A DNA stretch of 64,000 nucleotides from Falsibacillus albus (lineage in GTDB: Bacteria; Bacillota; Bacilli; Bacillales; DSM-25281). Shown piece by piece: positions 51,806 through 60,900 of this stretch; positions within the stretch are counted from its first letter, which is position 1, and every line of letters starts with the position of its first letter. A program made the position numbers and the translations under genes. The stretch is taken from contig NZ_RCVZ01000003.1 in assembly GCF_003668575.1 (NCBI RefSeq), forward strand, positions 256,430-320,429, in the 5' to 3' direction. The notes beneath the pieces are model-generated. The model searched no databases and was not told the DNA's origin. It was given only the letters and a program-made list of their open reading frames with translations.

Positions 51806-53269
51806 CTATCTCGGCGTGGTGATGATCTTCAAGGCAGCCTGCATCTGGATGTCATTATCATCATCTTTCATCGCTTCGGTAATTTTCTTTTGCAGCAGGT
51901 CTGCTGTTTTCTGGTCGATGATCCCCGTTTCTTCCAGATGATTTCTCAGCTGGAAGGCACTCACTGCTTTTTCGGTCTGTTCACTATAATAGCCATCGAT
52001 CCTGCCAGGTCCATAGCCAAGTCCCTGCAGCATTTCCTGTGCGTTTTTCACCTGCTCACCGTTCGTATCAGGCTTCAATGCATCCTCTACCTCAAGTGGG
52101 TGAGTAGAGAAGTAGCTCGGCTGCCGGACAGTGATATTTGGTTCGATCCCTTTATGGTGGATCCAGTTTCCATTCGGTGTCAGCCATTTGAACATCGTCA
52201 ACTTGATGTTGCTGCCATCGCCCATCGAAACAGCTTGCTGAACGGTTCCCTTTCCGAATGTTTTTTCCCCGACGAGCGTATATCCTTCCGCTTCTTTCAA
52301 GGCGCCGGCCAATATTTCAGAAGCGGAAGCGCTGCCTTTATCGACAAGGACGACGATCGGATATGGCTTGCTTTTTTTCAAGGTGGAGAAGTAGCGAAGC
52401 TTTTCCCCGTTGCGCTGTTCAATTTGGACATAAGGCTTCGTATCCGTCACGAATTGCTTGAGGATCGCCTCAACACTGGAAAGTAGACCCCCTGGATTTC
52501 CGCGCACATCAATGATCAAACCGTGGATTTTTTTCTTTTCAAGATTTTTTAAGGAGGCAATGAAATCCTCTGCGGTATGTTCTGAGAAAGATGTAATATC
52601 TATATACCCGATTGATTTTCCTGCTTCCTTTTTCAAATTGGAATGAACGGTTTCAACCGGTATTTCTTCTCTTTTCACTTCCACTTTCAATGGCTGAGCC
52701 AAGCCGCTGCGGACCACTTCCAATGAAACACTGGTCCCCTTTTTCCCCCTTATTTTTGAGGTGGCTTCATATAAGTCCAGCCCCTCCACCGACTCTCCGT
52801 TCACTTTGATGATTTGGTCCTTGGGCTTCAATCCTGCTTTTTCTGCCGGTGAATTTTTAAACGGGGACATGATGAGCAGCTTTCCGTCCTCCACCGTGAT
52901 TTCCGCTCCGATCCCTTCAAAGGAAGAAGACAAGGAATCGTTGAACTGTGCAGCCGTTTTCGCATCCATATAAACCGAATAGGGGTCTTTCAACGTGTCG
53001 ATCATCCCTTGGATCGCGCCTTCCATCAGCTGATCCGGATTGACAGCTTGAACATACCTATCCATGATCAGATTGTAGGCCTTTTCTACCTTTGCCCACT
53101 CCGCTGTCGATGGATGCGCCCCCCCTTCATTCACTCCACTCTGCTTTTTTTCTGCAGTATTCGGGGGTCCCGCTTTTTCATACCCTGCCCACTTCAGTCC
53201 CCCATATGCTCCGCCGGCTCCTATAAGCAGGCAAACGATCATGGTTAATACAAGCCATTTTCGATTCAT
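51806..53269 (-). CDS. ctpB: S41-family C-terminal processing peptidase CtpB
   Basis: A 487-residue exported protease. An N-terminal membrane or signal segment (WLVLTMIVCLLIGAGGAYG) is followed by the S41 cap region, a PDZ domain (about 115-200, GIGAEITVEDGKLLIMSPFKNSPAEKAGLKPKD) and the catalytic core. The core has serine in DKGSASASEILAGAL and lysine in VGEKTFGKGTVQ. Residues 415-475 are a peptidoglycan-binding domain (MLQGLGYGPGRIDGYYSEQTEKAVSAFQ). In B. subtilis CtpB is released into the intermembrane space during sporulation and cleaves SpoIVFA to trigger SigK. It is followed by minJ. Confidence 0.93.
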   Translation of the reverse strand: MNRKWLVLTMIVCLLIGAGGAYGGLKWAGYEKAGPPNTAEKKQSGVNEGGAHPSTAEWAKVEKAYNLIMDRYVQAVNPDQLMEGAIQGMIDTLKDPYSVYMDAKTAAQFNDSLSSSFEGIGAEITVEDGKLLIMSPFKNSPAEKAGLKPKDQIIKVNGESVEGLDLYEATSKIRGKKGTSVSLEVVRSGLAQPLKVEVKREEIPVETVHSNLKKEAGKSIGYIDITSFSEHTAEDFIASLKNLEKKKIHGLIIDVRGNPGGLLSSVEAILKQFVTDTKPYVQIEQRNGEKLRYFSTLKKSKPYPIVVLVDKGSASASEILAGALKEAEGYTLVGEKTFGKGTVQQAVSMGDGSNIKLTMFKWLTPNGNWIHHKGIEPNITVRQPSYFSTHPLEVEDALKPDTNGEQVKNAQEMLQGLGYGPGRIDGYYSEQTEKAVSAFQLRNHLEETGIIDQKTADLLQKKITEAMKDDDNDIQMQAALKIITTPR

Positions 53270-53373
53270 GCTGTTCCTCCTTCACCCATATCGGTCGTTT
53301 AGTAAGGCTGTTTTAAAAAGATTCTGTTCGACTTCTTAACAGAGACTTCCGAAATAGCCATCAGTAAAGTGTC

Positions 53374-53411
53374 AAAAAAACATCGCACGTGCTCCGGGTG
53401 CGATGTTGTTG
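53374..53411 (-). terminator. Terminator of the PLP-enzyme gene
   Basis: CATCGCAC / GTGCGATG stem with seven T on the minus strand. Confidence 0.88.
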
Positions 53412-53466
53412 TTACTTCACTATATGATTGGGTTGGACGAGTTATGAATCGATGTTGGCAAGAAGT

Positions 53467-54603
53467 TCATGACATCGACTGCTCAAGGGCAGTTTCAAAC
53501 TGGTGGATGATATCCTCCGAATCTTCTATCCCCACAGAAATCCGAACGACCCTTTCGTTGATTCCCAGCTTTTCAAGTGCTTCAGGCGAGAGGGCGCGAT
53601 GCGATGTGCCTAACGGATAGGATACTGTCGTTTCGACACCTGCAAGGGAAGGCACGATTTTGACCCAGCCAAGCGACTTGAAGAAGCGATGGTGATCGGC
53701 CGAGCCTGAAAGCTCGACGGTGACGACCGCTCCCTTGCCTTTAGGAGAGACAGCCTCTGGGTAATACACCGTTTGGATGCCGCGGTGCTCCTTCAGGGCG
53801 GATGCCAATCTTTCTGCATTGTGCGACTGGCGCTCCATCCTCAAGGCAAGCGTTTTGATGCCGCGGCATGTCAGCCAAGCCTCGAACGGACTTAAGTTCG
53901 ACCCAAGATTCACGATCTTTCCCCTTGCTTTTTGGACAAGATCTTCATCCCCGGTCAGCACCCCGGATGAGACGTCGCTATGGCCACCCAAATATTTCGT
54001 AGCGCTGTGGACGACAAGATTGACCCCTTCCTTATACGGCTGAAGAAGGAGTGGCGTCGCGAAAGTATTGTCGATCATCGTCTTGATGCCTTTTTCCTGA
54101 CCAATCTTTACAAGAGCCTGGATGTTTTCCACCCGGAGGAAAGGATTGGAGATGCTTTCAGAAAATAATAGCTTTGTATTTTCCTTGATTGCTGAGCGGA
54201 TTTCCTCTTCATGTTCAAATGAAACAAAGGTCGTCTCGATGCCGAGCTCCTTTAGTTCATGATTCAATATATGAAAAGTCCCCCCGTAAACATCATCTGC
54301 CGCGACAATATGATCGCCGCTCTTCACGACCGATAGAAAACCTGCCAAAATCGCCGATAACCCTGATGACGAAGCAACACCTGCCGGAGCTTCCTCCAAC
54401 TTGGCGACTGCCATTCCCAATTCATCCGTATTCGGATTGCCCGTCCTCGTATACAGATAAGATGAATCTCCATCGTAAAAGCCTTCCAGCTCTTCCAAGG
54501 AATCGAACGAAAACACGGACGTTTGATAAATCGGCGTCGACTTACTCTTGATTGCTTCCCTGCTCTTCAACGAACTATGTACGGACTTCGTAAAAAAATC
54601 CAT
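53467..54603 (-). CDS. Cys/Met-metabolism PLP enzyme (cystathionine gamma-synthase / lyase family)
   Basis: A 378-residue gamma-family PLP enzyme. PLP-lysine lies in HSATKYLGGHSDVSSGVL, with YTRTGNPNTDELGMAVAKLE near the front and VSYPLGTSHRALSPEALEKLGINERVVRISVGIED at the end. Family members include MetI, MetC and methionine gamma-lyase; they cannot be separated by reading alone. It lies downstream of the OsmC-TlpA cluster with a 64-bp gap and could contribute a sulfur-amino-acid step. Confidence 0.85.
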   Translation of the reverse strand: MDFFTKSVHSSLKSREAIKSKSTPIYQTSVFSFDSLEELEGFYDGDSSYLYTRTGNPNTDELGMAVAKLEEAPAGVASSSGLSAILAGFLSVVKSGDHIVAADDVYGGTFHILNHELKELGIETTFVSFEHEEEIRSAIKENTKLLFSESISNPFLRVENIQALVKIGQEKGIKTMIDNTFATPLLLQPYKEGVNLVVHSATKYLGGHSDVSSGVLTGDEDLVQKARGKIVNLGSNLSPFEAWLTCRGIKTLALRMERQSHNAERLASALKEHRGIQTVYYPEAVSPKGKGAVVTVELSGSADHHRFFKSLGWVKIVPSLAGVETTVSYPLGTSHRALSPEALEKLGINERVVRISVGIEDSEDIIHQFETALEQSMS

Positions 54604-54625
54604 CTATTCATCACCCCTGTACTTT

Positions 54626-54638
54626 GGTGCCTGTCACT
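54626..54638. repeat. GGTGCCTGTCACT 13-mer (one mismatch)
   Basis: Variant of the dispersed 13-mer in the gap between the TlpA-like and PLP-enzyme genes. Confidence 0.65.
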
Positions 54639-54667
54639 TAAGTGCACGGCTGATTCCATTATACAGG

Positions 54668-55255
54668 TTATTGTTGATTTGTCAGAAGCTTCTGCATCAT
54701 TTCTTCGTCCATCGGTCCGACAATTTTTTCCTGGATGATGCCTTTTTCGTCCAGAATATAAGAAGTCGGGATGGCAAAGGCACCGTATTCCTTCCCGATT
54801 TCCCCTTTTGCATCTAGGAGGACAGGAAATGGCATATGATAATCTTTCACAAAGCTTTTGACCTTATCCTGGCCTTTATCGAGACTTGTCAAGTTGACGG
54901 CTACGATTTGAAAGTTCAACTTCTCTGCCTTTTCATTATAAAATTTGACCATATGTGGAATTTCCGCTTGGCATGGCGGACACCAGGTCGCCCAGAAATT
55001 CAGGATGACTTTCTTTCCTTTAAAGTCAGACAGATTGGCGAATTTCCCATCGATCGTCTGCAACCGAAAATCCGGAGCTTTACTTCCTTTTTTCAATCCT
55101 CCTGAATCTCCTGTGTCAGCCGATCCTTGTCCATCAGCCAATTCGATTCCCTGCTCATTCGAGTTCCTTTTTTGGGAAGTCTTATCGATCAGGTTGAAAA
55201 CCAAAATTCCCATCAGGAGCCCGACGACCAAAAGGGAGAAAATTCGTTTGTTCAC
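54668..55255 (-). CDS. Membrane-anchored thiol-disulfide oxidoreductase (ResA/TlpA-like)
   Basis: GTG start at 55255, overlapping the upstream stop in a GTGA junction, with AAGGAGG upstream. The 195-residue protein has a signal anchor (FSLLVVGLLMGILVFNL), a polar linker and a thioredoxin-like domain from about residue 57. The active site is WATWCPPC, with cis-proline in AIPTSY. Such proteins reduce extracytoplasmic disulfides, for example in apocytochrome c. Coupling to a six-helix membrane protein and OsmC suggests a small redox operon. Confidence 0.9.
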   Translation of the reverse strand: MNKRIFSLLVVGLLMGILVFNLIDKTSQKRNSNEQGIELADGQGSADTGDSGGLKKGSKAPDFRLQTIDGKFANLSDFKGKKVILNFWATWCPPCQAEIPHMVKFYNEKAEKLNFQIVAVNLTSLDKGQDKVKSFVKDYHMPFPVLLDAKGEIGKEYGAFAIPTSYILDEKGIIQEKIVGPMDEEMMQKLLTNQQ

Positions 55256-55875
55256 TCTGTTGACCTCCTTTTCCAATAAAATATGAGCATTAACAAATAA
55301 AGCAGCAAATAACTAAATAAGCTTGGTGTCAGCAATGCCCCCTTGTTAGAATCAATGAATCCTTGGAACAGAAGAAAGAGCGTTTGCAGCTGCAAGATAA
55401 ATGAATGATTCTTCTCTTTTTTGGCTTTAATCATGAAAGTCACCAGCAAGGCGTTCCCGGCAAGCTGGACACACATCGGAATGAGATCGAATCCGTTGAG
55501 GGCTTGTACAAGCAACTCAAATGAGGCTCCTTGAAAGACCCAGGCAATACCGAGAGCGTCAACTTCATGATCAATCCTTATCTTTTTAAGCAAATAAAGC
55601 ATTCCAACGGCTATTCCGAGAAAGAATCCTTTCGTACCCCCATTAAAGTAGAGAATGGACATCGGATGGGAAACTGAAATACTGAACTCGAATAAAACGA
55701 TGCTCAACTTCCACACAACAAAGCAAAGAAATAAGGCATTGCTATACAGATCGGCGATTTTTTTCTCCTTTAGGAGATAAAGCACAACGATTGTCATAAA
55801 ACTTGAAGCTGCAATCGCTACCCATGAAGCAGGGAAGGAAAAAGCTCCAATATGGTACCAAGTCAATAACATCAC
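55252..55875 (-). CDS. Polytopic membrane protein of unknown function
   Basis: A 207-residue protein with six or seven hydrophobic segments. I do not recognise it. It starts GTG-ATG (55875/55872) five bases after the OsmC stop and its stop overlaps the TlpA-like start. No CXXC pair typical of CcdA/DsbD or DsbB is visible: cysteines occur singly (LCFVVW, PMCVQL). It may nonetheless work with the TlpA-like protein, because the genes are translationally coupled. Confidence 0.7.
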   Translation of the reverse strand: MMLLTWYHIGAFSFPASWVAIAASSFMTIVVLYLLKEKKIADLYSNALFLCFVVWKLSIVLFEFSISVSHPMSILYFNGGTKGFFLGIAVGMLYLLKKIRIDHEVDALGIAWVFQGASFELLVQALNGFDLIPMCVQLAGNALLVTFMIKAKKEKNHSFILQLQTLFLLFQGFIDSNKGALLTPSLFSYLLLYLLMLIFYWKRRSTE

Positions 55876-55879
55876 CTGT

Positions 55880-56263
55880 CTATAAAAATTTTATCGATAA
55901 TTGTACATCCGCACTGTCTGTTATCGTTTGAAGCATTCCACAATTGGAAAGCACCAGCTTTTCCAATTGGGTTATTTGTTCATTTGTGAAATCCTTGGAT
56001 GAACAGTTTACGGAAAAATCGAGTACAAGCCTTTTTATACGATTGGAGCGGTCGGCATCACGATCGACATCTGCAGCTATCGTGATTTCCCCAAATTCCA
56101 CCCGTTTCTTTTCAAGAATTTTCTTCAAAACATGGCTGCTGCATCCGGCCATGGCTGAAACAAACATTTCTAACGGCCTGAACCCTTTCGCATTATCTGG
56201 CGAAACACGAAGTTCCCCGAAAGGCAGATCCGCTGCCAAGTAATCCGTCAATGTGAAATTCAT
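55880..56263 (-). CDS. OsmC-family peroxiredoxin-like protein
   Basis: Start at ATG 56263 after GGAGTTG; 127 residues (a 25-codon longer reading lacks a ribosome site). The OsmC/Ohr fold is recognisable: GFRPLEMFVSAMAGCSSHVLKKILEKKR, with the first redox cysteine in AGCSS, and the second in KLVLSNCGMLQTI. Such proteins reduce organic or sulfur peroxides with thiols. It heads the three-gene run OsmC - membrane protein - TlpA-like. A link to persulfide handling, as reported for some OsmC proteins, is possible. Confidence 0.88.
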   Translation of the reverse strand: MNFTLTDYLAADLPFGELRVSPDNAKGFRPLEMFVSAMAGCSSHVLKKILEKKRVEFGEITIAADVDRDADRSNRIKRLVLDFSVNCSSKDFTNEQITQLEKLVLSNCGMLQTITDSADVQLSIKFL

Positions 56264-56341
56264 CTCATACAACTCCTTTTTGACATCATCATAGATAGGA
56301 ATTGTTAAGATTGTATTAAGCAGAGAGAAAATATCCACATT

Positions 56342-57052
56342 TTACACGATGACAAATTTATAGCCAATCCCACGGACCGTTTCAATCATATCTTTTTTTG
56401 TACATTCATTGATCTTTTTTCGTAAATGGCGGACATGAACATCTATCGTCCGTTCTGTCACATGCCGTTCATTATTCGTATAGAGGGCATCGAGCATCTG
56501 CCTTCTTGTCAGTACCTGCCCTGGATGAATCATGAACAAGTGCAAAATTTTATATTCAAATGCCGTTGCTTTAATAACAGTTCCCTCAAAGGCAACTTCT
56601 CCCTTTTGAGGTTTAAGCACCAAGCCGTTGACACTGATTTTCTGGCAGCGATCAGCCGTCCTCCTCAGAACCGTTTCCACCCTGATGACCAGCTCGCGTG
56701 GACTGAAGGGCTTGGTCATATAATCGTCGGCCCCGAGCTTCAGGCCGCCAATTTTATCCTGCTCATCAATTTTTCCTGTGACAATGATAATCGGTACATT
56801 GCTTTTTAGATCTTTCCGGATCCATTTGCACACCTCTTCACCAGTGATGAAAGGGAGGATCAAGTCCAAGATCACAAAGCAGGGATCATACTTCAAGAAA
56901 AGCTCCTTCCCCTCTTTTCCATTTTCCGCCTCAATGACTTCGTACCCTTCCTTGTGCAAATACGATTTGATCAGCTCGCGAATGTTGAAATCTTCTTCAA
57001 TGACAAGGATCGTCTTCGATTTAATTACGGGAATCTCCAAAACATCACCCAC
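56342..57052 (-). CDS. Orphan OmpR/PhoB-type response regulator
   Basis: A 236-residue two-domain regulator. Receiver: ILVIEEDFNIRELIKSYL, with phospho-aspartate in CFVILDLILPFITG and lysine in DYMTKPFSPRELV. DNA-binding winged helix: TAFEYKILHLFMIHPGQVLTRRQMLDALY...ERTIDVHVRHLRKKI. The usual second acidic residue pair reads E-E-D. The GTG start has a weak ribosome site. No cognate kinase gene is adjacent; the kinase domain of the large fusion protein at 57961 is the nearest candidate on the same strand. Confidence 0.88.
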   Translation of the reverse strand: MGDVLEIPVIKSKTILVIEEDFNIRELIKSYLHKEGYEVIEAENGKEGKELFLKYDPCFVILDLILPFITGEEVCKWIRKDLKSNVPIIIVTGKIDEQDKIGGLKLGADDYMTKPFSPRELVIRVETVLRRTADRCQKISVNGLVLKPQKGEVAFEGTVIKATAFEYKILHLFMIHPGQVLTRRQMLDALYTNNERHVTERTIDVHVRHLRKKINECTKKDMIETVRGIGYKFVIV

Positions 57053-57195
57053 TCATAAAAATTGGTCCTCTTTGCAGAGAACCATTTAAAGACTATTTTC
57101 GTAAACGCTGCAGCTAAATTGCACGTGAAATTCCGCTTTAATCAACCTCAAAGTGTGAAGTGAACTGCCTTGAGAGTACAGCCTTTCGAAAAAAG

Positions 57196-57771
57196 TTATG
57201 CTTCCTTCTTTGCTGCGACGATGTAATAAACACCTTGGTTAAAGTAGCCGACTTCGGTTTGGAAGCCTTTTTCATCGAGAAGATCTGCCATCCTGCCAGA
57301 AGAAATCCGTTCATGGAGCGGTGGCCCCATTTCCATTTCGATTGCTTCCCAATCGAGAATGAGCCATTTTCCATTTGGTTTAAGAGCCTTATGAAGGTCC
57401 GACATTACTTTCTCAAGCTCAGGCACTTCATGGAGAACAAAGGCTGAAACGATTTTGTCCATAGAATGATGATCCAAACCTGCTTTTTCAAGGGACGCCT
57501 GGACCAAAGTGACATTCCCAACATTTGCTTCCATGGCGCGCTTCTCCAGCAACTCCAGCATTTCGGCCTGAAGATCGACGGCTACAACGTTCGTGTTCAC
57601 TTTCTGCGCAATCGGCAATGTCAAATAGCCGTTGCCGCAGCCTAAATCAGATACGATATCTTCTTTGTTTACATCCAAGAGTTGGAGAACACGATCGATT
57701 GGAATTAATTCCTGTCTTTTGGGATCAAGAAGTTTCTCTGCTTTTTGATAATTGAATACTTTACCCCCCAT
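57196..57771 (-). CDS. SAM-dependent methyltransferase under a CstR-type box
   Basis: A 191-residue class I methyltransferase. Motif I is VSDLGCGNGYL (residues 40-50), the acidic post-I residue VVAVDLQ, and the later DKIVSAFVLHEVPELEKVM and LKPNGKWLILDWEA blocks are of the UbiE/YrrT type. It starts at ATG with AAAGGAG. A perfect ATACC-N6-GGTAT site lies 21-36 bases upstream, linking it to the sulfur island 44 kb away. Thiol or sulfide methylation is an attractive guess, but the substrate is not shown. Confidence 0.85.
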   Translation of the reverse strand: MGGKVFNYQKAEKLLDPKRQELIPIDRVLQLLDVNKEDIVSDLGCGNGYLTLPIAQKVNTNVVAVDLQAEMLELLEKRAMEANVGNVTLVQASLEKAGLDHHSMDKIVSAFVLHEVPELEKVMSDLHKALKPNGKWLILDWEAIEMEMGPPLHERISSGRMADLLDEKGFQTEVGYFNQGVYYIVAAKKEA

Positions 57772-57791
57772 TACATATCAGCTCCTTTTAT

Positions 57792-57807
57792 ATACCACCT
57801 TAGGTAT
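57792..57807. promoter_or_regulatory. CstR-type operator, site D
   Basis: ATACC-ACCTTA-GGTAT, exact match, just before the ribosome site of the methyltransferase. A weak promoter TTGTAG-N17-TGATAT ends within the box. Confidence 0.7.
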
Positions 57808-57861
57808 ATCATTTTTAATGATCTTCGTCTACAAATCAGCTTAGGAACACGGGGGCAAAAA

Positions 57862-57954
57862 GTTGATATCCGCTGTAGGATCCTCGTTTTCTGTGGGGAG
57901 GACGGTGGACACTCCCGGGTCTCGCACCTTCAGCTTCGATCAACTTCATGCTTC
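57862..57954. repeat. Short copy of the dispersed palindromic repeat
   Basis: GTTGATATCCGCTGTAGGATCCTCG ... GTCTCGCACCTTCAGCTTCGATCAAC. Same orientation as 37510-37592, moderately diverged. Confidence 0.8.
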
Positions 57955-57960
57955 CACTTG

Positions 57961-60900
57961 TCACTGAAAGTGCACAAGGCTTTGGGATCCGACCGTTTGT
58001 TTTTTGTGGACAGGTAATCGGATTTCGACCGTTGTTCCTTTGTTCAGCTCACTTTTGATTTGGATAGTGCCATTATGTTCTTTAATGATTCGAAAGCTGA
58101 CCATCAACCCCAGCCCTGTCCCTTTTTCCTTATTGCTATAGAACGGTTCTCCCAGTCTGTCAATCCGTTCTTTGCTGATGCCGATTCCCGTATCCTTGAC
58201 CGAAATGACCAGTTCCCCTTTATCATGAAAAGTCGTAATTTGGATGGTTCCGCCGTCTGGCATTGCATCGATGCTATTTTTCAGCAGATTGATAAATACT
58301 TGTTTGATTTGATTTGAATCACACAGAACCCGTGGATTCGATGCATATTCGTAGAATTCGATGTCGACATTTTTCAATAGTGCTTCCGATTCGATGATTT
58401 TGCCTAAAGTCCCAAGGAGCACATGCATATCCGTTTCTTTGAGCTCAACGGCTTGTGGTTTTGCCAATGTAAGAAATTCTTTAATGATCTCCTCCAATCG
58501 GTCGAATTCATCCAGGATGACGTCAAAGTATTCATCTTTTACCAAGCCCTGTTGAAAAAGCTGTACGAATCCTTTGATCGAAGTAATCGGATTCCTGATC
58601 TCATGGGCGACCCCTGCTGCAAGCTCCCCTACGACCGATAGCTTCTCCGATTTCCACAGCAGCTCCTCTGCACGACGTTTATCGGTGATGTCCCTCGAAA
58701 CCGTCACGATATTGATCAGTTCTTCATTCTCATCCAGAATCGGGATGCCCGTCGCTTCGATCAATAGCCAATTCCCCGCAGGATGATGGTAATGATATTC
58801 CGCTTGCCTCGATTCCTTCGCTTGAATGATTTCATTAAAGGTATTGATTACATTGTCCATGTCACCAGGATGCACGCGGTCGAAAGCGCACTCGCCTTCC
58901 ATTTCACCCGGTGAGATTCCCAATACGACTTCATGGGATGGTGAAGCATAGACAATTTTTCCGCTGCCGTCCACCATAGCAATCATATCCGTCATATTTT
59001 CAGCAATTAAACGATATTTTTCTTCACTTTTAATCAGTGCCTTCTCAATGTTCTTCCGTTCAGTAATATCTACGCAGGAAGCGATGACTTCAACCACTTT
59101 TCCATTCCGCCATATGGGGCTCAGTGCAGCAAAATAGTTTACCCCATTGACCTCACCTTCATATGTGACATCTTCTTCCCCTTGCCAAGCCCTTTCATAA
59201 GGCTCTAGTTTCTCCTGAGTCATTTGATGGGGCATAAAATCATAGAGTTCCTTTCCAATGACCATTTCTGGTGTAAGTCCCAGCCGATATAGCAGCTCTC
59301 CATCACATAATGTATGAAGGAACCTTCCATTTTCCTTTTTGAATTTGAATGTCATGCCCTGCTGCATCCTTACTGTTTCCTGCAGTTCCAGCCTAGCAAG
59401 GCGCAATGTTTCTTCATACCATTTTCGTTCATTGAGGTCCTGGGATAGTCCTTTATCAATCATTTTCTGTTCAATTTCGCAGGTCTTCAGGATCCAATCG
59501 TCCCCGGACATAGGCCCACTGAAAAAATAACCTTGTCCGCAGTCGCAAAGATGCTGCTGCAAAAACAATAGCTGTTCCCTTGATTCGATCCCTTCAGCAA
59601 TCACCTGCAGGCCAAGATTATGGGCCATTGAAATAATCGTCTTCACGATCGTTTCATTTCGTGGATTTGTTTGAAGGTCTCGTACAAACGATCGATCGAT
59701 TTTAAGCGAATCTACCGGCAGCTCCTTTAAATAATTCAGGGAGCTGAAGCCTGTCCCGAAATCATCCACACTGATCAAAATACCCAATTCCTTTAGCTCT
59801 TTGAGGACCTTCACAGCCCGATTCATGCAGGAAGTCATGCTCTCCGTAATTTCCATTTCAAGGAATTTCGGTTCAAGTCCTGACTCCTTCAATGCTTCCT
59901 TGACCATTTCGACTATTTTCGTCTGAGAAAATTGTCGAGCAGAAATATTGATGGAAATGACGATATGCGAATACCCCTGATCATGCCAAGCCTTGTTCGC
60001 TTGACAGGCATTGTCGAGCACCCACTTTCCGATCGGCAAAATTAAGCCGGTTTCTTCAGCAATCGAGATGAAGCTTGCGGGATGAAGCAATCCTAGTTTT
60101 GGATGATTCCAGCGGACCAAAGCTTCCACACCTTCGATTTTTCTTGATTTGAGATTGATCTTAGGCTGGTAATGCAAGACGAATTCATTTCTTTCTACCG
60201 CCTTATGTAAATCCATTTCCAATTTCATCGGATTTAGATATTCATTCTTTTCTATAGCGGAATAATAACGATACGTATTTTTCCCTTCCTTCTTGGCATG
60301 ATGCATCGCAAAATCAGCATGCTTCAAAAGAGCTTCAACCGTATCTCCATCCTCCGGATATGTGCTGATCCCAATGGAGGGAGACGTGTATACATCATAT
60401 TCCTCCACCTTAAAAGGTTTGTTCAGCGCTTCCATTAATTTTTGGGCCATCGCTGAGATTCCAGCTCGATCACTATCCATCAACATCACCACAAATTCAT
60501 CGCCGCCAAGCCTGAAGACTTGATCGTTTTCTGATAGGCATTTTTTTAACCTTTCGGATACATGCAGCAGCAGCAAATCACCGATACTATGCCCCATCGT
60601 ATCATTGATGACCTTGAATCGATCCAAATCGATGCTGCATATGGTCATCTTTGCCTGTTCGTCTTGCTTGAGGATCTGCAGCATCAGTTTCACAAGCATT
60701 CGACGGTTGGGGAGGCCGGTCAAAGAATCATGAAAAGCCATATGAGCGATATAATGTTCTGCTTCCTTCTGCTCGGTAATATCCTTGCCAATTCCATAAA
60801 TGCCAATAATCTGTCCATCGACAACAATAGGCAAGCTGGTCACATCCAGTATGACTTCCTGTCCATTTTTCCCAATGATGACTGCTTCTAATTGATCTAC

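Noticed and set aside
54604-54667. SAM or T-box riboswitch before the Cys/Met PLP enzyme.
   Set aside because: The gap is only 64 bp and contains a 13-mer variant, too short for either riboswitch.
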